Both the position numbers and the translations under genes were made by a program. From positions 1,364,001 to 1,428,000 of the forward strand of contig JADNRZ010000006.1 of assembly GCA_015501605.1 (NCBI GenBank): DNA of 64,000 bases, written 5' to 3'. Under the pieces are notes generated by a model. The model searched no databases. It was not told where the DNA came from and was given only the letters and a program-made list of their open reading frames with translations. The stretch comes from Panaeolus papilionaceus. Lineage: Eukaryota > Basidiomycota > Agaricomycetes > Agaricales. Positions 23,279 through 37,966 of this stretch are shown piece by piece; within the stretch, counting starts at the first letter, position 1, and the number at the start of each line of letters is the position of its first letter.

Positions 23279-25456
23279 GATGAACCAAGAGCGAAAGGGG
23301 GACGAGGCAAAAGCTTGGGTCCATTGTGCAGGCTCTCCATGCTTTTATACACAACCGCTGTCGTTGTATGTAATTGACACAAACTGAATTCGTCCGAAGC
23401 CGCCTTTGCGATTCTCCACATGGGATGACGCGTCTAGATGAAGCACTGACTGGCAGAATTTCAGATGGAAAAACGCGAGTCAGCATATTGCGTCAAGTTG
23501 CAACGGATATTGAGAGGCTGCAAGGAGGAAATAGGGGGGAACGCTAGGACAACGATGCTTAGCCGACATGGTGTTATCACGTTGCACGAGGATCTGTCGT
23601 TGTGTTGGTAAAGCATCCATGCGCTTCTGTTGTCCCTTCGGAACATACTTTGCACTTCACAGGCTATTAGAAATGGTCGCGGTCGAGTTAAACCAGCGAG
23701 CGTATGTTCAAGCCCAGAGCATGAGAGTTTAGAGGTGAGATTAACACCAGACGCTGGGAGATCGTCGAGTGAGCCTCATGACTCCACTCCGAACCGTAGG
23801 CTTCGTTAGGCGCAATGGGGGTTGGAGAACAGGTCAAGCCATGACAAGTACTGCAGGATGTTGTTACCCAGGTCTTCCCTAGCCTTCCTTCATTTACACA
23901 AGATAATTGCTCTTCCCCAGAACTCGAGCAATTCGTGCTTCCTGGCGCAATTTGGCCCATGCAGGTCTTCCATTCAGCTCTCCTCGTCATATAAGGCAGA
24001 ATCGGCCGATTTAACGTCATTTGTTTCGTTTAGCAGGGAATTTAAACGCTTGGCAAAGGGAAAACAAGAGGTTCAGGATATCCATTTTGTGTGTCGAGCA
24101 TATGATCGTAGAAGACCAGGTGGACATGAATTGATTGGGAGAAGGTGGAAGCTTGAAAACCATATGGACAGTTGCCAGTCGCATTGATTTTCGGTGCTAG
24201 TACAATTCACGTGGTTCCTGGGACCTATTTTAAAGTCCGACGAACTGGGTTCAAAAGTAGACGCCCATAAAAGCTTAGTACAGCGCACATTGTTGGGGCT
24301 TTTGATTCCTAAAAATGTTGGAATAACCCAGAAGAGAATATAACTCTATGGGAATATTCAAACAGGTATATTTTTTTTTAAAATTAACCACCCCTGAAGG
24401 TAACTGACAGTGCATCGGACACAGCGTCAGAGTCAAGCTGAGACTCTCCACGGTCGAGGCACCATGTGGAAGTCCCTTTCACCAGGAACAGCACCTTGTA
24501 CCATGGGTAAGCTTGTATGCCTCTAGGCCCTGTAATTTTCTGTGTATCTCAAGTCCTTCGAGTTCTATTTATACCTCCACCTTTTCCATCAGTCGGTTTC
24601 GATGGTTGCAACATTGTGTAAATGGCACCTGTCCGTAACCAGGCCTCAGAGAAACAGAGAACTAATTTTATTTATAAATCCCCTATGAGCATAAGCTTTC
24701 AGTTTTTTAATAGTGACCTGTGCACAGCTTACAATCAACACTGGGAAATTTCCTATTTTTAACCATTTTGCCTTGCCTGGGGTTGCAACACTCCATCGAA
24801 GGCTTTCGAAGAGTGTGAATTAAGATAATCCATCATAGAGTAGCAGGTTACGTATTTATGCAGATAATTCTATTCATAAAATACAAAGAGTTGAAGGATG
24901 CAGAGGAAACCTACTCGCACGCATCGCAAGCCTCCTGCAGGATCCAGCGTTAGTTCGAAATCTGTAACACCTTGTCGTATACATTCGACTCTCGAGCTCG
25001 CTGATAGCTAGGTTCCTCTCGCACGTCTGTCAAGGTAAATGAACCCCTTCAAACCTGTGCCTTTGAAATAGTATTTATAGACTGAGCATATGCGCAAAAA
25101 TCCCTATTTGAGCTTACGGACTCCTACAAACGTCATTTAACTTGGCAGCGCCCATCTGTCGATCAATCCATAGTCAATCAGTCACTGTCGTCTTGCTCAA
25201 CAACCGTCATGGTAATTCACCGAGGAAGTGACCTCACTAACTACCATCGGGTTCGTACTGGAGTATAAAATCATCGAAAATAATGGCTTCGAATCCTCAT
25301 TAGTGACTGTTTTTCTCTCTCTCTTTCTCTGGGTTTTGTGTTTTCCCTCTTTTTTGGGTCTTTCCTTCGTTGCTCTATACATACTTTTTCCTCTCGAGGA
25401 GGATCTACATTCATTTAACATCCTCACACAAGCAAACTGCTTAATAGCATTCCAAC
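23279..25456. other. Intergenic region with no supported gene
   Basis: Roughly 2.2 kb upstream of the protease and the lysozyme-domain gene. Open frames here are short, lack start context and resemble no family. It presumably contains both divergent promoters. A pyrimidine tract (ttttctctctctctttctct, about 25,310-25,330) lies about 130 bases before the lysozyme start and is typical of fungal promoter or transcription-start regions. Confidence 0.45.
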
Positions 25457-27217
25457 ATGCGGCCAGTTATCCACGTACAATTTCTGCTTCTCGCAGCATT
25501 ACTCGCACATGCCGTGCCCTTGACCCCTTCTATCGAATCCAGACCTACCAAAAGAGCTGTCGGTAAGTGCACTCTTCGGCACTCATAAGGCTCATTGTGT
25601 CTTATATATACCCTTCGACCCCTATTAGCTTCTGTTCAAGTGCGCCAATCAGACGCCTCCTGGACTGGCAGAAAATGGCTTCGCTCCATCATTCCAACCT
25701 CGATCGCTCGCCGAGAGCCAGAATTCAGCATCAACGTTCAGTCTCGACAAGACGACGACGACTTTGGTGGTGATGACGGCGGATTCGACGACTCGGGCGA
25801 CGACTCTGGAGGTGACGACAACTCCGGTGACGATGACACCGGAGACGACGACAACTCTGGTGGTGACGATAACTCTGGGGACGACGTCGATACTAGCGGA
25901 GACGATACCAGTGGTGGGGATGATTCAGGCGACAATGGCGACTTCAACTTTGGCACTGATGATTCCGGAGACGACAATGGTGGCGACGATGGTGGAGATG
26001 ATTCCGCTGGTGATGATACATCCGCAGATGACGACAACTCCACCAATCTTACTGATGTTACTGGTGTCGACGCCGCGGGTGACGATTCAGACAGTACTGG
26101 GGACTCAGGCGACGGCGACCCCTCCCTCGATGACTTAGGCCTGGGAGACGACTCTGATGGCACCGGGGACGACAATTCTGGTGACAACTCTGACAACGTA
26201 GACGGCGGGGATGACACTGGTGACGACAACACAGACAGCGGAGACGACAGCAACACAGATGGCGGGGATGACGGCAACACAGACAACGGTGACAACACGG
26301 ACAGTGGGGACAACACGGACACAGACAGCCCCAACGACGATACAGATCCCAGCGATAGCACCGCAGATAACACAGACACCAGCAACTCTGACGGAACCGA
26401 TAATTCTGACGACTCAGATTCGGATGCTGCCACCAGTACCGCCTCAGGTACCCTTCCAGATGCTAGCCAGGCACCTTCCTCGGATGATTCAGACGATTCA
26501 GACGACTCGGATGCCACAACTACTGCCTCGAGTGCCGCGCCTGACGCAAGCCAGACTCCCTCATCGGATGATTCGGACGATTCTGATGCTGCTAGCAGCA
26601 GCGCAGCAAGTGCTGCACCCGCTGCCAGCCAAACACCTGCCAGTTCCAGCAATAACGGCTCCGGTGCATCATCTCCCAAGCCTTCAAGTACCCCTGCGTC
26701 TTCCTCGAGCGGTACCTGCGCGCCGTCTGCGACCTTGCCCAACGATGCTACAGTCAACCTGATCAAAGGCTTCGAGTCCTTCGTACCATCCCCCAAACCA
26801 GACCCTGTTGGTCTTCTCACCATCGGCTTCGGCCACAAGTGTCAGCAATCAAACTGCAAAGAAGTCACCTTCCCCATCCCAATGACCCAGTCCACGGCTT
26901 CCCAGCTTCTCGCCAATGACGCTATGATCGCAGTGAACTGCTTGCACAAGCTCATCCCAAACAGTGTCAAGCTCAATGATAACCAATTCGGCGCTCTATC
27001 CTCGTTCGCGTTCAATGCTGGTTGCGGTACCTTCCAAAAATCGACACTCCTCCAGAGGTTGAAGGCTGGAGAGGACCCTAACACCGTCGCTGCACAGGAG
27101 CTTCCCAAGTTCAGGCTCTCAAAGGGCAAAGTATTAAGCGGCCTTGTGAGACGACGAGCACAGGAAGTTCAGTTATTCCAGACGCCATCCTCGGTGATTG
27201 CTCATCCATTGTGTTGA
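25457..27217 (+). CDS. Secreted Asp/Ser/Gly-rich protein with T4-type (GH24) lysozyme domain
   Basis: Two exons (25457-25562 and 25629-27217) give 564 residues. The first exon encodes a signal peptide (VQFLLLAALLAHAVPL) and ends near a Lys-Arg site that could be cut by a Kex2-type protease. Residues about 80-380 are low complexity: first Gly/Asp (DDDDFGGDDGG), then Asp/Ser/Thr/Ala. From about residue 405 a lysozyme domain begins. L-I-K-G-F-E-S-F supplies the catalytic Glu; P-D-P-V-G-L-L-T-I-G-F-G-H supplies the Asp and Thr equivalents of phage T4 lysozyme; A-F-N-A-G-C-G-T-F follows. Such enzymes cleave peptidoglycan, so a role against bacteria or in bacterial feeding is likely. The acidic linker could act as a spacer or bind cations. 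The domain may have been gained from bacteria or phage; codon use in the tract is repeat-driven. Confidence 0.88.
25740..26630 (+). repeat. Imprecise GAC/GAT-rich coding repeat
   Basis: About 900 bases of degenerate triplet-rich sequence (ggtgacgac, gatgattccg) encode the Asp/Gly/Ser tract of the lysozyme-domain protein. The pattern keeps the frame open on the opposite strand too, which produces a spurious 366-codon antisense frame. Confidence 0.8.
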
Positions 27218-28379
27218 TGAGCTAGGACTCCTCCTAGATAGTCGGGGATGATCATGAGACAGAAATGGATGTGTAATTCGGCCATTCGGCCATTCGTATA
27301 TACGGACCGAACATGTTTTTATTTTGCTTCACTTGCCATTTGGACTTATAGTTAGTGACACTACTTTTGTGCTGACAACCATGATGCAATGATACACACA
27401 TTCCGTGAACGTCAAAGTTGAACGTTTGTAGAGGGTGTAAAAAATACGGTGTACGCAAGGCGTTGAAGCAGTTGGTCGACATGTCGCGTACCGTTGTGGT
27501 GAGAGATCAAGGCAGTTATGGAATAGAAAACAGTGTCCGTTTCCGCTTCGGTGAGGCGGCTAAAAATAGTGATCCGGTGATTCAATGCATCGTGGTTCTT
27601 GGAATGGACAAGGAAACTCGTGCTGAATCGCATGACAGCATGACCGAAAATAAAGAAGATGACGATTTCAGAGAAGAAAAGATGCCCCAGTATATCCAAG
27701 TCCATCAAATCAGAGAATGCTGATGTCGATTGCAGTCGATTCGTCACTGGCAAGATACAGCAGCAATGGTCATAACGAGCATATTGTGCTGCGGGTGTGG
27801 TGTATGGCAACGTATCGACCTATTAATGACAGTAGACCATGCACCTTCATGGCGTATCTTGATGGATCTATTCAAACGCCAACGAGACAGGTGTGCACCA
27901 ATTTAAGTATGGCACAGCGGCCACTGTACACGAGAAATGTACCATAGAGATGCAGGGATATTTCCCAAGAAGTGTGTGGCCAAGATGTCGATGCTTGTTA
28001 AAGTTGTGCGTTGAACCATGAGACACAGCATGTCGGTCAATGGTGAGCACTAACTCCGGACATCCTCCGAGGCTAATACAATAAATTTATGAGGGCTCTA
28101 CCAGTGAGAGACACAATTAGCGCGATAAAATGATTAAAAACATGAAATAATTGATAGACGAGGTTACCGGAGCAGTTAGAGTGAAAATTGGGGAAGGCGG
28201 AGAAAGGCTTGTGACATTGAACATAAGTGGAAGTCACAGTGTGACCAAGCCAGCAAAAGAAGGTGCTAAAGGAGTGTGGGAGAAAAATAATAAATGACTT
28301 TTCGATTTATTATAACCTCCGGCCATTAGGGTTTCAGCTAATACATGCCCATACTGTCTTCTTCTCCACAACCACCACA
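27218..28379. other. Intergenic region with no supported gene
   Basis: About 1.2 kb between the lysozyme-domain gene and the F-box-like gene, both on the plus strand. Short frames on either strand show no domain or splice support. The last 200 bases before 28380 are A/T-rich and should contain the promoter of the downstream gene. Confidence 0.45.
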
Positions 28380-30511
28380 ATGTCCTCCGCATTGACCTCT
28401 CGTCCTGGTGACATTGTTCCCCAGCAGACGCAGTTGTCACCCCTTGCTAGAACTCCAGGGGACCTCTTGATCGAAATTGCCTTGTTCTTGGAAACGCGTC
28501 TGGATCTGCTTAATTTCTGTCTAAGTGTGCGTATCCATGGTCTCAGGCTCATATTTTATGAACAAGAGGTCTGACACATTTCGCAGTCTGGTTATGTTTT
28601 TGAAAATGTCTCTTCAGTTCTCTATGAAACCGTAGTTCTGAAGACGGCGGAACAATGTCGCCGCACCCTGACCATGCTGGAAAAGCGATCAGATATTGCA
28701 AGACATGTCAGAGAGCTGATAATCAGACCCACTCCAAAGAACAGCCCTAAATTTACCCTGCTGGATAGTGCAACCGCGTCGGCGTGTGTACGAACCCTGG
28801 CCGCGTCCAAGAACCTGGATGCCCTCGTGCGCTTCAATTGGGATTCGGAGGAGTTGCCGTATTATGAGGACATGTGGTTCGCTTTGCGGGTTGGGTACGC
28901 ATATACGCATTCCTTTCAACGTTAAGCACAGGGGTTTAATCTCTTTTCCCCAGCTGCCCACAATTGCGATATATAGGCACGTCATTGGGCTCGATCCTGC
29001 CCAGGGTCAACAACCATGTATGTCAAAACACTCCTATTCACAACCATCAACTAAACTAACACCAACGACTCGTAGATTTTCGACTTTACAGACCTTCATG
29101 GATTCACATTGCATCTGAAGCCTAGGTTTTATGAAAATCATATTGACCTATTTCTAGACGGTATGTAGCATATGTTCCCTGCGTACTATTTCCGCTGCTC
29201 AAGCATCCCTTCAGAGGACGACCCTGTATTTAAAAGATTCTGGGACATGCTCATCCACAAGTGTCCGAATCTCGAGGAGATTGCCATTCTAGGCTCGTCT
29301 TCCGTACCCACCGATCTTCACATCCTTGCCGAGGCTCGCTGGCCCAGGCTGCGAAAGCTCGACTTGGGCGACGTTTGCATTGATTGGTTCCCAAGGTCAC
29401 TCAATCCAGGCGAAAAGCGACCTTTCATCGCCTTCCTAGACGCGCACCCAAACCTTGAGACAATCAACTTGTCGAGGCATACCATTCAACCTGTTCATTT
29501 TACCTCTCTCGAACTTTCATCTCTGAGTCAAGTGACCTCCTTTTCGGGCACACATCAACAATTGCAAGCTTTGCCTCATATCCACCGATCCGTTACGTCC
29601 GTGGCATTTCGGGATGCGGTCGAAACGAGAGAAGTAGCTGCACCGACCGTGACGGGACTTCTGAGAGACCTTCCAAACCTTACCAGCCTCATGATCAACT
29701 TTACCCTTCATTCCATGTACGACAGTGGCAATCTCCTCCGCTCTCTCATCCAATCTTGCCCAAAGTTACGATATCTGGAACTAACGTGCGGTCACAAACC
29801 CTCGTTTCAGTTGGTGCGTTGACCGTCATGCTTATAGGCGATCCCTATCATCTACTTTTTAATTATTCTTCGGAAATTTACTGACCACATATTATCCATC
29901 ATCAGGACACCTTCGCTAAAACGATCCGAGGCTTCCCCAAACTTCGGACGTTGCATCTGACCATCGTCAGATACCCAGGAGATGAGACGCTAGCCGAAGG
30001 TGCCACACGCATCGCCAGCAGCAATCCGCGACTGCACACATTTTCACTTACCTTCATACCCCCTGTGTATCCAGTCCCTCTTCCATTCGCCATCCCTTAC
30101 AGACCCTTCTTTGGCTTCCTCCCATTCCCATCATGCGCCTCGGGCTTGTTTGAAGTCTCTTGTGATACACACGGTTTACCGTTATCACTAAAGGCCGTTG
30201 AACAGTCCAAGTTTGTATGGCCATGGAAATTGGGCGTATCTACACATACATGGCGATATGTGAAAGATCTCCGACCAGCCGGTTACCTTGCTCGTCAAAA
30301 GACAGGGTTGCGCGCTCTGGGATCGCTACTTTTCGAGAAATCGTCAGCCGGCGAGGAGATCAGAATGCTGCTTTTCTGCACGTTCTTGGCGGTGCTTGCA
30401 GCGTGTGGGATCGTGGCGAACAGCGGGAGCGCAAAGGCTGTAGCGAGTGCCGCAGCAGCATCTGCGACGAAAGAGGTTGTGCTATCGACGCTGCCGACTT
30501 CGCTTGCTTGA
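28380..30511 (+). CDS. F-box-like leucine-rich protein with hydrophobic C-terminus
   Basis: Six exons fit in phase: 28380-28526, 28587-28894, 28954-29017, 29076-29160, 29215-29813 and 29906-30511, giving 602 residues. The N-terminus (T-P-G-D-L-L-I-E-I-A-L-F-L-E-T-R-L-D-L-L) is a degenerate F-box, followed by S-x-V-L-Y-E-T-V-V-L, a pattern typical of Agaricomycete F-box proteins. The body has irregular leucine-rich repeats (CPNLEEIAIL, CPKLRYLEL, FPKLRTLHL). Unusually, the last 60 residues hold a hydrophobic helix (MLLFCTFLAVLAACGIVA) and an Ala-rich tail, which could anchor the protein in a membrane. A role as SCF substrate receptor is inferred from the family, not shown. Confidence 0.75.
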
Positions 30512-32112
30512 TTTCCGCTCCCCGCTGTTTGAGGGAGGTTAAGCATTATCGTTTGGCGATTTGTGCCTTTTTCATCCCATCTATCCGGTCGGCATCAATT
30601 CATCTGCCTTGTGTTCTGGTGTTATTATGCACCAAGGGTTGGAACTTTGATAACGTTTAAACGTTGCAAGGGGTCGTTATCACCGCATCCCTGCGTGGCT
30701 TAGCCGTAGGGCTGAATCCCGAGCCGTGGTTGGCATGTATTCAGGACTGGACTTATTGGGATGGTTTAATGATCACGCGCGCTGTGATGCAGTGAATCGC
30801 CCTGCCAGCCCTGCGTCATTCATTCATTTTTCTATATATTTTGTCACCCGCCGTATCGTGTGGCGTTTTCATCTTGGTGTTTTTTTCGGGCCACTGGTGG
30901 AGCAGCAGCATGCTAGAAAGACACCAGGTTTGTGCTTTTCAGGAACTTGCGCCTTGCTTCATCTATTTCCATTTATTTATCACATCTTCAACGATTGCAC
31001 GCATTGCTGCTAGACTTGGCTTTTTGACATCTTGCATTGATTTGTTTTCCTTGCAATTTGCACAACCCATCTTCACACTCTTCCAGCCTATTGTTATTGT
31101 TTATGCCCTCTTACGTCAAGACTCTTGCTTTCTTGTATACGCACCCTTTCTCTCGTTTTCATTGCACAGTTATTCAGTGTCCACAACCACGTATCTATCA
31201 CCATCATCTACACCCCGCTCTTGTTTTTCTGCTCTTGCTTTTACAACTTGTTCTCCTGCTCTCGCCACGACCCTTTACATCCTAGATCGTCACAAACTAC
31301 AACTATCATCATCATCCACTCTAACCATTTGTACTCTTATCTATCTCATCATTGACACGACATTTTGCTACCCTGTGTACATCTATCCACATAGAGAAAA
31401 AAACTTGTACTACCTCTTTCTTGAATATTTAACTGTTATTTTTATCCCCTTACTTCATTCATGATGCAAATTTGAAACAGCTCCGCGCCTTCTTCTCAAG
31501 GTTTGAATGATCTCCGCGATGTATTTTTTCTACATAGATAAATGTAACGAGGGGCAAACATGCCCAGATGCCCGGCGCAAAAAGGGTACAACAATCTACA
31601 ATTTGTATGGGCTGGTGGTGTGGATGGTGAAGTTGTTTGCAAGAAGCAAAAAAGGAACGGACAATGGATGGATAAGCAGTGAGTAAGTAAGTAGGTGTAG
31701 AAAAATAGTGACAACACAGAGCGAAAAAAGGGTTGGGACTAGATTACATCAAGAGCTGGAAAATGCGAAGGATTCGACGCGCTAACGGAATCCGCCGTTT
31801 TTTTCGCTCAGAGATTTTAATACCTATAAGTATACAGATGCACCCGAGATATAAGAACATGAACAAAAATGGAGATGTAGGGGGGAAGTATAAGGGTGAG
31901 GATGTGGTTGTGGAGATGAAGCACATGTAGAGTCGTGTAGAGTAGTGAATCATGAGATTGTCGAGTTTAATGTAGTGAGGTTGGAGTACAGGACACAAGA
32001 CCGAAATAGGGTAAATGTAAGATGAGTGGAAGAGTGAGTTGGTTGCGAGTCGAGTTTTGTGGAGTCGAAGTTGATTATGAGTGCGTGTCAAGAGATAGAT
32101 GAGGATAGGGCA
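30512..32112. other. Intergenic region with pyrimidine-rich stretch, no supported gene
   Basis: About 1.6 kb between convergent genes. From 30,840 to 31,460 the plus strand is pyrimidine-rich, and a 207-codon frame there is a Phe/Leu/Ser string without domain or splice logic. From about 31,700 to 32,110 the plus strand becomes purine-rich. The sequence probably contains the 3' untranslated regions of the two flanking genes. Confidence 0.45.
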
Positions 32113-33719
<1,607 letters not shown>

Positions 33720-33970
33720 AATTGTTGTTGTAGAGGAAGGATGAGATCGATGTTGGTAGTGAGAAATAGAGATAGGCCTTTTCAAAATTTAGCAGTGTCC
33801 AAAAAAATCCAACAGACGCGACTATCATCCACGTGACCTGATCATTTGCACAGCCATCGGCCCCTAATTGATGCTGTCGATCTACCAGAGCTTTCCTGAC
33901 TCTTACTCCGTAACTGCGCCTCCCTCCGCAGCGTTTTTATAAAATCAACAGCTTGCCTCTTACTTCTACA

Positions 33971-34608
33971 ATGCACTCTCATTCTAACCACGACGATTCA
34001 ATGGTAAGCCCATACCTTACAAAGCGGATCGCTATTTCTAATGGAAAATAACAGAAACAACCTCTCCTTGCACCAGAGACACCTCAGGACTGCCCGCCTT
34101 CATACGATGTTGCGACAGATAGTGGAAGTTCCTGTAAGTGATCTCATCCAATTTAGGGAATATTAGAGGATTAATGTGCTCTTAGATTCACCCCAGGGAC
34201 AGCATCACCAGCCAGCATTCATCAAAGTTAACGCGGTAGAAGCCCAGCAGGTCTATGTTAACCCACAAGCAGCTGGACCATCATACACATCGCAACCAAT
34301 ACCTACGCCAGCTCCCACCGTCTACAACTATGTGAACCCTTTGAATGGAGAACAGATTGTCTCCTTGCTTCCTCCAAATCATCCTGAAATGGTTTGTCTT
34401 CAGGCTGGAGGACACGTTACAGAGACAAACTATGGTATCCTAGGTAAGCACAGTTCCGCAGGTGCTGCGATCACTGTAACATCTCTTCTCCTCAGGTATT
34501 CTGGCAGCAGTATTTTGGTTCCCATTAGGGATTGGTCTCTGCCTTCTTGACCGACATGTCAAGTGCAGGCGGTGCGGCGCTGTCCTCAACGAAGGCCTTT
34601 GCGCTTAA
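33971..34608 (+). CDS. Brain protein I3-like small membrane protein
   Basis: Four exons (33971-34003, 34055-34133, 34186-34443 and 34496-34608) give 160 residues. The N-terminal two thirds are Pro/Gln/Tyr-rich (P-P-S-Y-D-V and repeated P-T-P-A-P). The C-terminus is the conserved part: E-T-N-Y-G-I-L-G-I-L-A-A-V-F-W-F-P-L-G-I-G-L-C-L-L-D, then K-C-R-R-C-G-A-V-L. This resembles the BRI3 family, whose members are lysosome or endosome associated, with a hydrophobic hairpin followed by Cys pairs. PPSY motifs could recruit WW-domain ubiquitin ligases. It lies 251 bases from, and divergent to, the PRMT gene. The precise function in fungi is unknown. Confidence 0.8.
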
Positions 34609-35091
34609 ATCTTGCCATCATACTTCCTATCTTGGTTCTTCATTCACGACTATTGTTATGATCATTTTGTATTTTTTTAATTCAGACCTTGGAACTTTTT
34701 GATGCTCGTTATTAGTATACCTATAATTATTTTACCTATTTTGTCTCTCTTCCAATGACTGCTCGTCGTGACAGCGCACAGCCTTGCCCCAAACCATCCC
34801 GACTCACCTGTGCTTTCTTTGAAAATGAGTGTGAAATTTATCAAGAAGTACAACGTTGGCACTGCAGTACTGAATTGTCCTTGTGTATCTGTGCTTCCAT
34901 AGTTCCTAACCCTGATACGGTCTCATGCTCCCGACATGCTATATTCGGACCGACCCGATGAAACTGGTCGTGGGGTGACCAGATGATGTGGTTAGAGTCA
35001 TCTCTCATGATTCCCACAAATTGATCCATGCTCATGCACCGCACTTTATATTGGACTTGCTATTTGGAACCAACTTCCATGCATTTCAATT
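34609..35091. other. Short intergenic region
   Basis: About 480 bases, AT-rich at the left, between two plus-strand genes. It must contain the terminator of the BRI3-like gene and the promoter of the DUF6535 gene. No specific signal or short gene is seen. Confidence 0.4.
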
Positions 35092-37907
35092 ATGTCTCGT
35101 AGCACCCTACCAACACGGCAGCTCTCCAAAGCAGATGTAGGTACTGTTGTCGTTTTCTGGAACATTTTGCTGATTTGTTCCAAGACTTTTCTCAGTGACG
35201 CTCAGCATGTCCTAGAACCAGAATCCTATACGCGTGCGTTACATTGTCAAGGCCAATAATGCAAGCGTGTTTTCATAACACGACGATACCATGTAGGATA
35301 TGATGAACCTGGATTCGAAGCCGAAGAACATGCCCGGGTCTGGCATTTGTACAACGAAGAGTCATCGAAAGTGGATGCTGCGTTGATGGAGGGTTGTAAT
35401 CGGAATATTGACGTGCTGCTAGTCTTCGTGAGTTCTGAATTTGTGACTTTCTTGACTGAGCCTAATTCATGTCAAAGACCGGTCTGTTTTCCGCTGTGTT
35501 AACAACCTTTATCATCCAATCCTACCAACAAATGCTCCCCGACTCCACCGATACCACTAATCTCTTACTTTCTCAAGTCCTCCTTGTTCTTGCTTCTGGA
35601 CCTGATGCTAACAGCACCTCTGCAATGTCGGCCGTAACTCAGGCATTACACTTATCGAACGGCTCCGAACCCAGTTCAAATGACATTAGATGGGTTAACG
35701 GCCTCTGGTTCGCAGCTCTTTCATGCAGCCTCTCCGCGGCCCTAATATCCATGCTCGCAAAACAATGGCTACAAATGATACCCAACTACTCTGGTTCACC
35801 TCGATACCGGGCCCGTCAACGTCAACGTCGACACATGCAGCTCCGAAAGTGGCACGTTTTTACCCTCATCAACAGTCTCCCCATCCTTCTCCACGCCGCC
35901 CTGCTTCTTTTCTTCGCCGGACTCATCGTACTTCTGTGGTCAGGCGACCTTGCCATTACACTTGCTACTTTCATCATTGTCGCCCTCGCCTATCTCTTCT
36001 ACATGGGCTCGATGTGGGTTTCATTGATTTACCCCGAATGTCCGTATCAGCACCCCATTTCGGGGCAGTTACGAGCTTATATCGAACAACGTCGACCACC
36101 TGTTTCTTCCATCTCTGATTTAGAGAAAAATTTAGAGGAAAGGCAACTTCCAGCGTAAGTGCGATCGATATTGTTCATCTCGCATTAGCCTAATTTTAAT
36201 CTTGGTTATAGTCGTGTTAGCCTTGCATCGAAAACCCAAGATCCAGACGACGTTCTCGATGCACATGCGATTGTCTGGCTCCTCCGACAGTGTTCGCATG
36301 ATGACATCCTCGTCGCAAGTCTTCAAGCCATCGGAGGGCTTCCTCAATCATTTACTGCATTCGATATCCTCCGAGATGCTGGTGCAATTCCGCGTGTCCT
36401 CGATCGGCTGAATTCCTGCTTTCATCACGACTCCTCCTTCGAAAAGGAATGTCAGATCGTAGACGCCCAAGGTGCAGAGAGGTATTGCCGGGCGTGGATG
36501 CGCCTTACTAGCGGTACCTCCGAGGCGCTACCAAAACGTCTCTTGGGCCCACTCACCAAGTTAATGACCATGGAAGGGAACCAACATGTCAACGCTATTG
36601 TCACTTGTGTCGCTGCTTTTGACTCCCTTGATTCATGGACGGCGCAGGTCGAGCTTGTCAACAAGCTCGCAGCTATTACCAACAAAGATTCCTCTGTCTT
36701 ACCTGTGAACCGGACGACGGAACGCTGGCTTCTGGATACATTCCTAGAGTGCTCACTAAGCTGGGAGCTTCACGCGCTTTCGACCAAGGACGTCGCCAGG
36801 ACAGCCGTGCCTGTACTACTCAAACTGCTACAGCAACCCACCAAGCCTGATCCAGTATCCCACTCTGTCCGAGATACAGTATCAAACCTCCTCTACGTGC
36901 TCACCACGGGCGACAACAACGGCCTTCAAAACCTCCTCCACTCTGAAGATTCGGTCGTCACCCCAGACTCGCACCATAAAACACTCGTCCCAGCGCTCTC
37001 CATTTTAATTGAACACCCAGACGCATTCGACGTCCCTCCATCTCAGCTTCAATTCGTGGTACTGGAATTCGTCAAGATCGCCAACATGAGCACACGTCGT
37101 TCTGAGCGGCTTCCGCAGGGTGTACGCAGAGGCGCGCGTCATGCGCTGTGTAAGCTCTATCTTGACGGACATCTTCGTACTCCTCGGGTCTCCGAGTCGA
37201 TGTTGTGTGAGATTCTACAAATCTTGCACCCACCTGCAAGCATCCCTTCGAATCAGCATCCTCAGCTTGTGAAAGCACTCCTTAGGACCATTTCATGCTG
37301 CTCTGATACAGCCGTTGGAATCAGAGCTCTACAGCTGCTCGAACACCTACTAGAGGGAGGCGGGACAGAGGTCCTTGAAATCTGTATTACGAACAACGGT
37401 GCATCTGTCCTCCTTCGAAGAGCCCATACAGGAGAAACGGACAGTCGCGTCTTCCAGTTTGCTGCTATCCGAACGCTCTGCGTATTCCTGCGAAGGCTGA
37501 TGGTGAAAAGCTCCAAACGGTACAGCGTTGCGCCATGGACACTCGAGAGCATGAAAGACATCAGTAATGACTCCAAATCCTCAAAATCATCGTCTTCGTC
37601 GCCTGATTCCGTCGTGGTTACCGAGCAACTGGATCAACTTTTCAAATCGGACTTCTTCCCGACTCTCCTCTCGATCATTGGAGGAAGACGGTGGCCGTTA
37701 CCTGAGGTTGTGGAGGTATGGATGCCCGCACTGGTGCTGGTCTGTGAGGCGAGACCTGATGAGACGATTTGGCGCTCGGTGGTATCTGCGTTTAGAGGCT
37801 TCGCAGAGAGAACTGTGCATGGTTCGGATGAGCAGACGCTTTTGGATTTGGTGGAGAGGATGGAGGCAGTCCTAGAACTTGGCAGCGGACTCGAGGATAT
37901 AATCTAA
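35092..37907 (+). CDS. DUF6535-type membrane protein with helical-repeat-like C-terminal region
   Basis: Five exons (35092-35136, 35206-35233, 35297-35427, 35478-36154 and 36212-37907) give 858 residues. Residues about 25-75 carry A-R-V-W-x-L-Y and D-V-L-L-V-F. Across the third intron the frame enters G-L-F-S-A-V-L-T-T-F-I-I-Q-S-Y, the hallmark of the DUF6535 domain of mushroom fungi. Three further membrane stretches follow (LWFAALSCSLSAALISMLA; LPILLHAALLLFFAGLIVLL; LATFIIVALAYLFYMGSMW). The C-terminal 560 residues look like an armadillo/HEAT-like helical region (LLQLLEHLLEGG-like helices). This large lineage-specific family is unexplained. Exon 1 and the tiny exon 2 are less certain, since the second acceptor was chosen to keep the phase. 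Confidence 0.82.
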
Positions 37908-37966
37908 AAATGTGGTAATGTTGGAAAAATATTTTGTAATTGTATGTTACATAAATATGATGTACA

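Noticed and set aside
25738..26838. 366-codon open frame on the minus strand inside the lysozyme-domain gene
   Set aside because: It is a Ser/Pro/Leu shadow of the GAC/GAT-rich repeat, without start context, domain or splice sites.
30841..31464. 207-codon plus-strand hydrophobic frame
   Set aside because: Pyrimidine-rich composition explains both the openness and the apparent membrane character.
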